Below, piece after piece: positions 5,713 to 12,054 of a DNA stretch of 15,987 nt (positions are counted from its first letter, which is position 1; each line of letters starts with the position of its first letter). This DNA comes from an uncultured Anaerococcus sp. (GTDB lineage: Bacteria > Bacillota > Clostridia > Tissierellales > Peptoniphilaceae). Under the pieces are notes generated by a model. It had not been told where the DNA came from and did not search any database. It saw nothing but the letters and a program-made list of their open reading frames with translations. The DNA is taken from the NCBI RefSeq assembly GCF_937934665.1, contig NZ_CALGYW010000006.1, positions 1 to 15,987 on the forward strand. The letters are read 5' to 3'. The position numbers and the translations under genes were made by a program.

Positions 5713-6130
5713 CGATAACTGCCCTCAATGTATTCCAAGAAAGTAGGGCGCAGTTTACCCTTTGTGGCATATTTTGAATATTCTTAAAGGCTACAGCGTC
5801 TTCAAGCTCTTCAAGTTCTTCATCTGTCACATCATCTCTTTTGATCATTCTTTGGTAGATATCTGCCATTTTATCAGCTTCTGCTAGACTTTTTCCAACT
5901 AGCATATCGCACATTACAGATGTGGCAGCTTGGCTAATGGCACAGCCATCTCCTGTGAAGGCTGCATCTGTTATCTTATCTCCATCGAGTTTTAATTGTA
6001 AAACTATCTCATCACCACAAGATGGATTGTGGCCGTCTTCTTTGATGTCAGCATCAGCTAGGTCATGTTTATTAGCTTGGTTTCTTGAATGATCTAGGAT
6101 TATCTGACTATATATTTCTTGCATATCCAT
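5699..6130 (-). CDS. sufU: SufU-type zinc-dependent sulfurtransferase / iron-sulfur assembly protein
   Basis: SufU accepts persulfide sulfur from SufS in Gram-positive bacteria and passes it to the SufBCD scaffold. The 143-residue protein shows the expected ligands: Cys38 and Asp40 in NPSCGD, Cys63 in GDGCAISQA, and Cys127 in RVNCALLSW. An acidic insertion between the second and third cysteines (about 85-112), typical of SufU and absent from IscU, is present. ATG at 6130 shares a base with the sufS stop (TAATG), with GGGA five bases upstream. It overlaps the small membrane protein gene downstream. SufS/SufU pairing in one operon supports the role. Identification is secure. Confidence 0.94.
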   Translation of the reverse strand: MDMQEIYSQIILDHSRNQANKHDLADADIKEDGHNPSCGDEIVLQLKLDGDKITDAAFTGDGCAISQAATSVMCDMLVGKSLAEADKMADIYQRMIKRDDVTDEELEELEDAVAFKNIQNMPQRVNCALLSWNTLRAVIDEKN

Positions 6131-7350
6131 TATAGTCCCATCACCTTTCTTACTTCTCTTAAGCTTTTTGCAAAGATTTCAACCTCTTCTTTTGTATTAT
6201 AAATTGCAAAAGATGCCCTGGCTGTAGATGAGATTCCAAGATAGGTGTGAAGAGGCATCGCACAATGGTGGCCACTTCTTACAGCTATATTTTTAGAATC
6301 TAGGATAGAGGCTATATCGTGTGGGTGGATATCATCAAAGGTAAAGGCTATTAAAGCACCTTCCTCAGCACTTGTCGGATGGATTATTTTAATATTTTCT
6401 ATGTCTTTTATTAGATCATAGGCATAGTGGGTTAGGTCCACCTCGTGGGCGTGGATATTTTCCATGCCGATTTCTTCCACATATTTTATAGCTTCTATTA
6501 GGCCAATAACCCCGCCAACATTAGGAGTTCCTGCCTCAAATTTTATAGGCGCTTTGGCAAAGGTTGAATGATCTTCATAAACATATTCTATCATATCTCC
6601 GCCTAGGTTAAAAGGCTTCATCTTATCAAGTAGGTCATATTTGCCGTAAAGAACACCTATACCCATTGGAGCGTAGATCTTATGACCTGAAAATACTAAA
6701 AAGTCACAGTCTAAGTCTGTAACGTCAATTTTTTTGTGGGCAACAAGTTGGGCCGCATCTACTATGGTAGTTGCATTTACCTCCTTGGACCAGGCAATAA
6801 TTTTTTTAAGATCAATAATCTCGCCAGTAACATTTGATGCACCAGTAATGGAAACTATCTTGGTTTTTTCATTTATCTTTGCCTTTACGTCTTTATAGTC
6901 AAGAGAGTGATCGTCATTTAAGTAAGCAAAAACTAATTTTGCCCCTGTTGCCTTTGCCACCATCTGCCAAGGAACAAGGTTGGCGTGGTGTTCAAGGATG
7001 GTGATTAAAATCTCATCTCCTGCCTTTAGATTATCTAGTCCATAGGAATAGGCAAGAAGGTTCATAGCCTCTGTAGTAGTCTTGGTGTAGACTATTTCGT
7101 TACGGGACTTGGCATTTATAAATTCTCTAACAACTTCCCTACCATTTTCATAGGCCTCTGTTGCTACCCAAGAAAGGTAGTGGGCACCCCTGTGAGGGTT
7201 GGCGTTTTTGTATTTGTAATAGGAATCAACTGCCTCTATGACTTGTTTGGGCTTTTGGCTGGTGGCTGCTGTATCTAGGTAGATTACATCCTTGCCAACC
7301 TTAGCTCCTTCAAGATAGGGAAAGTCTTTTCTAATTTGATCAAAATTCAT
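6130..7350 (-). CDS. sufS: Cysteine desulfurase SufS
   Basis: SufS is a PLP enzyme that removes sulfur from cysteine as a protein persulfide, giving alanine. The 406-residue length is normal for group II desulfurases. Seen: YLDTAATSQKP (24-34), NPHRGAHYLS (51-60), ITILEHHANLVPW (116-128), DAAQLVAHKKIDV (198-210), SGHKIYAPMGIGVLYG with PLP Lys224, and RSGHHCAMPLH with catalytic Cys363 on the short loop of this class. It starts one base after the sufD stop and shares a base with sufU. It serves the SufBCD scaffold through SufU. It is also the only desulfurase in the window and could supply sulfur for ThiS, though that is inference. Confidence 0.96.
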   Translation of the reverse strand: MNFDQIRKDFPYLEGAKVGKDVIYLDTAATSQKPKQVIEAVDSYYKYKNANPHRGAHYLSWVATEAYENGREVVREFINAKSRNEIVYTKTTTEAMNLLAYSYGLDNLKAGDEILITILEHHANLVPWQMVAKATGAKLVFAYLNDDHSLDYKDVKAKINEKTKIVSITGASNVTGEIIDLKKIIAWSKEVNATTIVDAAQLVAHKKIDVTDLDCDFLVFSGHKIYAPMGIGVLYGKYDLLDKMKPFNLGGDMIEYVYEDHSTFAKAPIKFEAGTPNVGGVIGLIEAIKYVEEIGMENIHAHEVDLTHYAYDLIKDIENIKIIHPTSAEEGALIAFTFDDIHPHDIASILDSKNIAVRSGHHCAMPLHTYLGISSTARASFAIYNTKEEVEIFAKSLREVRKVMGL

Positions 7351-7351
7351 A

Positions 7352-8395
7352 CTAAATCCTGCTATTTAATTCGTGAACTTCAGCTGCTATTTTACTTCGA
7401 AGTTCTTCGTCTTCTATCTTATCAAGAGCTGGGGCAAAGTTTGCCTCAAGCATCATAGACTCTGCTTGTTTTTTGCTAAAACCACGGCTCATGATATAAA
7501 ATAGCATCTCCTTATTCATCCTACCAACGCTTGCAGCGTGCTTGCCAGCTACTTCCCTTTCTTCGTTAAGTAGAACCGGGGCAGACTTATTGACAACCTC
7601 ATCTGAAAGCATCATTGAATAATCACCAATCTTACCGTCAGCCTTGGTACAGCCGCGTCTTAGATCAACTATTCCCTTGAAATTTTTAACTGCCCTATCC
7701 TTTAAGGCTCCATTAAATAAGGTATCAGAATCTGTATTTATACCAAAATGCTCGTTTACAGCCATAAGGTCTAGGTATTCTTCCTCAGATTTGAAATATA
7801 CTCCGTTTTGGGTAACCTTAGCTTCTTCACCTCTTAAGATATTTCTGATATTAACCATAGACTTTGTTGCACCTATTTCTATATAAGAAATATCAAGCTC
7901 TGCACGATCAGCTAGTCTTGTTGCAATTGAATTTAGGTTTGTAGAGTTGTTTTTAAGATCAACTACAACTACTAGTTTTACCTTAGAATCTTTCTCTAAG
8001 TTAACTAGGATTTGAGAATTTATAAAAATCTTTTCTTCAGCAAGGTCAGCAAAGTTTACTAAAAATGATGAAGAAGTATTTTCTCTTGCGTTTATTTCAA
8101 TACTTGACACAAGGATGTTATTTTCATCATTTAGTTCTAGGTTTATAAATTCTGTATCCCTATTTTTATCTAGGTCAAAACTTAGGGAGTGGTTTCTAAA
8201 GTCTTTGTTTTCTTTATTTATTTCTGCGGAAAGTCCGTAGGTTTCACCTTCAAAGGCTTTTTGAACCTCACTTAGGCTTTCTCCTTTAGTTTTTCCGTAA
8301 AATGGCTGGTTTTTAATTTCTACTAGATCATAATCAGCGTTATTTAGACCTAGGTAAGCCCAAGTTGGGGCTCTCATTTCATTTATCTTTGTCAT
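7352..8395 (-). CDS. sufD: Iron-sulfur scaffold subunit SufD
   Basis: SufD pairs with SufB and SufC in the scaffold where new clusters are built. The 347-residue protein has a divergent N-terminus starting MTKINEMRAPTWAYLGLN. The C-terminal SufB/SufD beta-helix domain includes the segments FNGALKDRAVKNFKGIVDL, CTKADGKIGDYSMMLSDE, APVLLNEEREVAGKHAASVG (with the conserved HAA/SVG), and FYIMSRGFSKKQAESMM. It shares one base with sufB (TGATG) and lies one base before sufS. Length is on the short side of the family. The position between sufB and sufS, plus these motifs, separates it from SufB. Identification is secure. Confidence 0.93.
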   Translation of the reverse strand: MTKINEMRAPTWAYLGLNNADYDLVEIKNQPFYGKTKGESLSEVQKAFEGETYGLSAEINKENKDFRNHSLSFDLDKNRDTEFINLELNDENNILVSSIEINARENTSSSFLVNFADLAEEKIFINSQILVNLEKDSKVKLVVVVDLKNNSTNLNSIATRLADRAELDISYIEIGATKSMVNIRNILRGEEAKVTQNGVYFKSEEEYLDLMAVNEHFGINTDSDTLFNGALKDRAVKNFKGIVDLRRGCTKADGKIGDYSMMLSDEVVNKSAPVLLNEEREVAGKHAASVGRMNKEMLFYIMSRGFSKKQAESMMLEANFAPALDKIEDEELRSKIAAEVHELNSRI

Positions 8396-9807
8396 CAGCC
8401 GTTTGCTCCTTCCAATTCCATATCAATTAAGTTATTCATTTCAACTGCGTATTCTAGAGGTAAAAGCTTAGAAATAGGCTCAGCAAAACCTCTTACAATC
8501 ATTGATTTGGCTTCATCTTCTGGAATACCCCTGCTCATTAGGTAAAATACCTGGCCTTGGTCAATAGAACCAATTTTTGCCTCATGGCCACAGTCTACAT
8601 CATCATTTCTGATATCAAGTACTGGGATGGTATCTGATTGACTTTCCTCTGAAATCATGAGGTTTTCACAGTCTACAGTTGATTTTGACCCCCCGGAATT
8701 CTTTCTCATCTCTACAAGAGATCTGGTCATAGACTTACCATTACCTGCTGTAATTGACTTGGTTAGAGCTGTTGAGTAGGTATTTGGGGCAAGGTGGATC
8801 ATAGAGCAACCATTGTCTATATACTGACCGTCACCTGCAAAGGTAATACCTGTATATTCTGCTCTCGCACCTTCTCCTGCAAGAACACTTGTCGGATAAA
8901 GCATAGATACTTTTGAACCAAAAGATCCTGATACCCAAATCATCTTGCCGCCTTCTTGGATGATGGCACGCTTGGTATTTAGGTTGTACATATTCCTAGA
9001 CCAGTTTTCTATAGTAGAAAATCTAACTTCAGCATTTTTGCCGACAAAAATTTCTACAGAACCTGCGTGAAGGTTTACCACATTATATCTTGGCGCAGAA
9101 CATCCCTCTATAAAGTGAACCTTAGCATTATCCTCAGCTATGATCATGGTATGCTCAAATTGGCCTGCACCTGGTGCATTTAGCCTGTAATAAGATTGGA
9201 GTGGGATATCAACCTTAACTCCTTCTGGCACATAGATTAAAGATCCTCCTGACCAAACAGCACCGTGTAGGGCTGCATACTTGTGAAGAGTTGGTGGGAT
9301 AGCCTTTTGGAAGTATTTTTTAACCAGGTCTTCATGCTCTCTAATAGCAGTTGTAAAGTCCATAAAGATAACACCTTGATCTTCTAGGTGTTTTTGTATA
9401 GAGTGGTAAACTTCCTCACTATCGTATTGGGCACCAACACCTGCAAGACTTTCTTGCTCAGCTTGAGGAATACCCAATCTATCAAAGGTATCTTTGATAT
9501 CATCTGGTAGGGCATCCCAAGTAGACTTCTTGTCTGTTGGTGGTTTTACGTAAGTTGTGATATCCTTCATATCAAGCTCTGATAAGTCTGGCCCCCAAGA
9601 AGGATTATCAATTTTTTCATAAAGTTCAAGAGACTTTAGTCTCCTTCTTCTCATCCATTCCGGTTCGTTTTTCTTATCAGATATTTCATTTACAATATCA
9701 GCATTGAGTCCTTTTTCTGTAATATCTGAGTATAAAAATTCATTAAAGAAATCATAGTAGCCTCGGTCTATGTCCTTTAATTGTTCTTCAATATTAATTT
9801 CTTTCAT
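8395..9807 (-). CDS. sufB: Iron-sulfur scaffold subunit SufB
   Basis: SufB is the main scaffold subunit of the SufBC2D complex. The 470-residue length is typical. Seen: the N-terminal helical region with EPEWMRRRRLKSLELY and NPSWGPDLSELDM, EEVYHSIQKHLEDQGVIFMD-like segment, the conserved KYAALHGAVWSGGSLIYVPE, FEHTMIIAEDNAKVHFIEGCSAP, MIWVSGSFGSKVSMLYPTS, and the C-terminal DCGHEAKIG plus FYLMSRGIPEDEAKSMIVRG. A cysteine sits just before HEA near residue 406, close to where cluster-assembly cysteines occur in the family. It follows sufC by one base (TAATATG) and shares a base with sufD. Identification is secure. Confidence 0.96.
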   Translation of the reverse strand: MKEINIEEQLKDIDRGYYDFFNEFLYSDITEKGLNADIVNEISDKKNEPEWMRRRRLKSLELYEKIDNPSWGPDLSELDMKDITTYVKPPTDKKSTWDALPDDIKDTFDRLGIPQAEQESLAGVGAQYDSEEVYHSIQKHLEDQGVIFMDFTTAIREHEDLVKKYFQKAIPPTLHKYAALHGAVWSGGSLIYVPEGVKVDIPLQSYYRLNAPGAGQFEHTMIIAEDNAKVHFIEGCSAPRYNVVNLHAGSVEIFVGKNAEVRFSTIENWSRNMYNLNTKRAIIQEGGKMIWVSGSFGSKVSMLYPTSVLAGEGARAEYTGITFAGDGQYIDNGCSMIHLAPNTYSTALTKSITAGNGKSMTRSLVEMRKNSGGSKSTVDCENLMISEESQSDTIPVLDIRNDDVDCGHEAKIGSIDQGQVFYLMSRGIPEDEAKSMIVRGFAEPISKLLPLEYAVEMNNLIDMELEGANG

Positions 9808-9808
9808 A

Positions 9809-10540
9809 TTACACCCATTCGTAACCTTCGGCTTCGATCTTATCCATTAGGTTATCATCTCCTGTTTCTTGGATTATGCCGTCTTTTAGGATATGAACGT
9901 AGTCAGCTTTTATATTTGATAAAATTTCTCTGTGGTGGGTAATTAAAATAACAGATCTTTCCCCGTCTAAGAAGTTTTTAATACCTTCTGATACAATCCT
10001 CACCGCATCAACGTCAAGACCTGAGTCTGTCTCATCAAGTAAAGCAAGTTTTGGGCTTAGCATTTGCATTTGTAAAATTTCTGATTTCTTTCTTTCACCA
10101 CCAGAAAAACCAACATTTACATACCTATTAGCATAGGAAGAATCTAGCTTTAACTCCTCCATTTCTTTGGTAAGCTTTTTATTAAAGGCTAAAATCTTTG
10201 GCTTATCACCTGTGATTTGCTCTTCAGAAATTCTTAAAAAGTCAGAAAGCTTTACACCAGGAATCTCATCTGGGTGTTGGAAGCTCATAAAGATACCAAG
10301 TCTAGCCCTCTTATCAACGCTAAGATCTGTTATATCTTCTCCTTCAAAGAAAATTCTTCCTTCTTTAACCTCATAAACTGGGTTTGCCATAATAGTATTC
10401 ATAAGGGTTGATTTACCTGAACCATTGGCCCCCATAACAACGTGGACCTCACCCTTACCAACTGTTAAATTTATTCCTTTTAATATATCCTTATCTCCAG
10501 CCGAAACATGAAGATTTTCTATTTTTAATAAATCGTTCAT
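9809..10540 (-). CDS. sufC: Iron-sulfur assembly ATPase SufC
   Basis: SufC is a cytoplasmic ABC-type ATPase that drives conformational change in the SufBD scaffold; it is not a transporter subunit. The 243-residue protein has Walker A GANGSGKST (37-45), Q-loop FQHPDEIPGV (88-96), signature FSGGERKK (145-152), Walker B LALLDETDSGLDVDAV (165-180), and the switch His in LITHH. The ETDSGLD form is characteristic of SufC. ATG at 10540 has AGAGGTAG upstream. It is the first gene of the suf operon, 28 bases or so after the predicted transcription start. Identification is secure. Confidence 0.96.
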   Translation of the reverse strand: MNDLLKIENLHVSAGDKDILKGINLTVGKGEVHVVMGANGSGKSTLMNTIMANPVYEVKEGRIFFEGEDITDLSVDKRARLGIFMSFQHPDEIPGVKLSDFLRISEEQITGDKPKILAFNKKLTKEMEELKLDSSYANRYVNVGFSGGERKKSEILQMQMLSPKLALLDETDSGLDVDAVRIVSEGIKNFLDGERSVILITHHREILSNIKADYVHILKDGIIQETGDDNLMDKIEAEGYEWV

Positions 10541-10575
10541 TATCTACCTCTTTTATCTATTTTTCACTCTTTTAA

Positions 10576-10603
10576 ATCATACCTTTTTGCTAGGGATTAT
10601 CAA
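10576..10603 (-). promoter_or_regulatory. Promoter of the suf operon
   Basis: On the minus strand TTGATA (10598-10603) and TATGAT (10576-10581) are separated by 16 bases, which gives a short leader before the sufC ribosome-binding site. The -35 box lies inside the palindrome at 10594-10609. Confidence 0.7.
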
Positions 10604-10609
10604 TAATCC
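10594..10609. promoter_or_regulatory. Perfect 16-bp palindrome over the suf -35 box (candidate operator)
   Basis: GGATTAT and ATAATCC are exact inverse copies around a 2-base centre, in a region with no gene. The suf -35 box TTGATA falls in its middle, which would suit a repressor that senses iron or cluster status. It does not match a regulator box that I can name with confidence. Confidence 0.6.
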
Positions 10610-10628
10610 TGCGTTAATCAACATACCT

Positions 10629-10660
10629 TAAAAAAATAAAAAAACGAGCCAAAGCTCGTT
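10629..10660 (-). terminator. Terminator of ptsH
   Basis: Minus strand: AACGAGC, loop TTTG, GCTCGTT, then TTTTATTTTTTT. This is a textbook intrinsic terminator 15 bases after the ptsH stop, separating it from the suf promoter. Confidence 0.93.
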
Positions 10661-10674
10661 AATTATTAAGTATG

Positions 10675-10941
10675 CTAATATTCATTCAATTTATTTTCAA
10701 CTAAATCGATAAGACTTTTGACCGCTTCTTCTGCTTCGTCGCCTTCTGCTCTTATAGTTATCTCATCGCCTTTAGAAGCACTCATGCTCAGAACTGACAT
10801 GATAGACTTAGCATTATAACTCCTTCCAGCTTTTTCAACAGTTATGTCACAAGGAAACTGGACAGCTTGTCTTATGAATATTGATGCTGGTCTAGCATGC
10901 AAACCAATTTCATTAGAAAGTGTTACTTTTTGTTCGTACAT
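10675..10941 (-). CDS. ptsH: Phosphocarrier protein HPr
   Basis: HPr passes phosphate from enzyme I to the sugar-specific EII proteins of the phosphotransferase system. The 88-residue protein has the phosphorylated His15 in GLHARPAS and the regulatory serine region NAKSIMSVLSM with Ser46, the HPr kinase target in Firmicutes. This suggests HPr(Ser-P)/CcpA-type carbon control is possible here. ATG at 10941 has a perfect AAAGGAGGT ribosome-binding site. Unlike the common arrangement, enzyme I (ptsI) does not follow; a terminator comes at once, so it is monocistronic. No convincing promoter was found in the bases upstream. Identification is secure. Confidence 0.96.
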   Translation of the reverse strand: MYEQKVTLSNEIGLHARPASIFIRQAVQFPCDITVEKAGRSYNAKSIMSVLSMSASKGDEITIRAEGDEAEEAVKSLIDLVENKLNEY

Positions 10942-11069
10942 AGTACCTCCTTTGTTTAATATTTATCATCCTACTTTAGATGGTACTATAATTTTTGAAA
11001 TTTGCAAACGATTTTTTGGTTAAATAGCCAGGCTGTTTTAGATTGCTTGTTTATCAAAGACTAATGGTA

Positions 11070-11203
11070 GTAAAAATTTTGTCAGCAAAGTTTTTACGTT
11101 TTTCAAAATTTCTCAAGGGGCAGAGCACCGCAGCAGAAATTTATGAAAAATCTTATGTAATTTTTTCATAAGAAGGCGACGAACAGGAGCCTTCGTTGAA
11201 AAA
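11070..11203. repeat. Cluster of hairpins with a multi-branched fold
   Basis: First, GTAAAAATTTT (11070-11080) pairs with AAAGTTTTTAC (11087-11097) around a 6-base loop, with one G-T pair. Directly after it, TTTTTCAA (11099-11106) and TTGAAAAA (11196-11203) enclose three further hairpins: AATTTCT/AGAAATT (11107-11113 and 11135-11141), TTATGAAAAA/TTTTTCATAA (about 11142-11171) and AAGGC/GCCTT (about 11173-11193). The nesting suggests an RNA with a four-way junction, or a repeat element. Confidence 0.5.
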
Positions 11204-11445
11204 GATTACGTTCCTTAATTATTAATTTATAATTAATTGAAATATCATTTTGCGATGGGTTTTTTTCGTGGTAATTTATAGAATCTTAATTATTAGTTTT
11301 TTTGCTTCGTAATTTGGTAATATAAATTATTGTTTTATTTACTGTTGAATCTTCGTAATAAGGGAAGGCGGATAAGGTCGCTTCCTTTCAGCAAGCTTTT
11401 ATTGGTAGGTGCATTACTTCGTTTTAGTCGTCGTATTTCCATACA

Positions 11446-11534
11446 GATTTCTAATCGTCGAGTTGCTAAAAGCTGATAACTCGGCTAGAGCCTCGAACAA
11501 ATCAGCTTTTTAACGCAACTTTTGATTAGAAATC
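11446..11534. repeat. 89-bp nested inverted repeat
   Basis: Three perfect arm pairs nest concentrically: GATTTCTAATC (11446-11456) with GATTAGAAATC (11524-11534), GTTGC (11462-11466) with GCAAC (11515-11519), and AAAAGCTGAT (11468-11477) with ATCAGCTTTT (11501-11510). The centre also contains GGCT/AGCC. This gives one long hairpin with small internal loops. No T-tract follows on either strand, so it is not a simple terminator. Confidence 0.75.
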
Positions 11535-11586
11535 ATTGCCCGATAGATTGGACATTTGTTCTCGTGGTTTGAGTTTTGCTTGGCTC

Positions 11587-11616
11587 GTTTGGCTTTCGCC
11601 AAACATTGCTGTTTGG
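11587..11616. repeat. Two overlapping, mutually exclusive hairpins
   Basis: GTTTGGC (11587-11593) pairs with GCCAAAC (11598-11604) around TTTC. The same CCAAAC can instead pair with GTTTGG (from 11611) around ATTGCT. On the plus strand the second hairpin is followed by GGTTTAATTTTTTATTTT, which is terminator-like. Confidence 0.5.
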
Positions 11617-11674
11617 GGTTTAATTTTTTATTTTAACTCTAATCAGATTCCTATACCATAATTGTTTTATTTAC

Positions 11675-11916
11675 ATGGCCAGAGGCTTCTCGACTACGCT
11701 CGAAGCGTGTAATGTGAATTAAAGCTATTCCTTGAAATTTTACATTTCTCTTTTTACTAAAATTAAATTAATACTTATAGATAAAAGTAAGAATAACCAC
11801 CCTCGTCTCTGAAGCCCTATCCCAATCTTCTGAAAGAAGATTGATGGAAGGACTGATGCAGAGGCAGAGCGAAGTCGAGAGACCTCCTACATACACCTAA
11901 AGCTAGCTCTGGTCAT
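11675..11916. repeat. About 240-bp segment bounded by imperfect inverted repeats
   Basis: ATGGCCAGAG (11675-11684) and CTCTGGTCAT (11907-11916) are inverse copies with one mismatch. Just inside, TCTCGACTACGCTC (11688-11701) recurs inverted as GAGCGAAGTCGAGA (11867-11880) with one mismatch. CAATCTTCT/AGAAGATTG (11823-11843) forms a perfect 9-bp hairpin within. The CGACTWCGCTC core resembles extragenic palindromic repeats scattered through many bacterial genomes. No transposase is present. Confidence 0.5.
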
Positions 11917-12002
11917 ACATTCATCATTACCTCAATATAATCATCACCTTATCTAAGCTATCAAAAGTTTCAATCCTTCTGGCTAATTTTATAAAATTTT
12001 TC

Positions 12003-12044
12003 AAATAAGAAAAACCACTTCATTTATAAAAACGAAGTGGTTTT
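12003..12044 (-). terminator. Terminator of pepD
   Basis: AAAACCACTTC (12011-12021) pairs with GAAGTGGTTTT (12034-12044). On the minus strand the stem is followed by TTTTTCTTATTT, and it starts 11 bases after the pepD stop. Confidence 0.9.
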
Positions 12045-12054
12045 GTGTTTTATA

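Larger units (their letters stand above)
10942..12054. other. Gene-free stretch of about 1.1 kb rich in inverted repeats
   Basis: No supported gene, tRNA or recognised RNA lies here. Its ends are ordinary: the ptsH ribosome-binding site at about 10942-10955 and the pepD terminator at 12003-12044. Between them are several AT-rich hairpins, a large nested inverted repeat, and repeat cores described separately. Frames on the plus strand are interrupted often, but a few short stretches look protein-like. I looked for RNase P, tmRNA and 6S RNA hallmarks by eye and found none. It could be decayed mobile or repeat DNA, or hold an unknown structured RNA. Confidence 0.8.

Noticed and set aside
11002..11017. 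cre-like (CcpA) site upstream of ptsH
   Set aside because: The first part (TTGCAAACG) fits the consensus, but the essential CA of the second half is replaced by TT.
10942..11060. Promoter of ptsH
   Set aside because: TATAGT and TAAAGT occur on the minus strand, but no -35 box at suitable spacing could be paired with either.
10942..12054. CRISPR array, rRNA or tRNA in the long gap
   Set aside because: No regularly spaced direct repeats, no cloverleaf with T-loop motif and no rRNA-like segments were seen.
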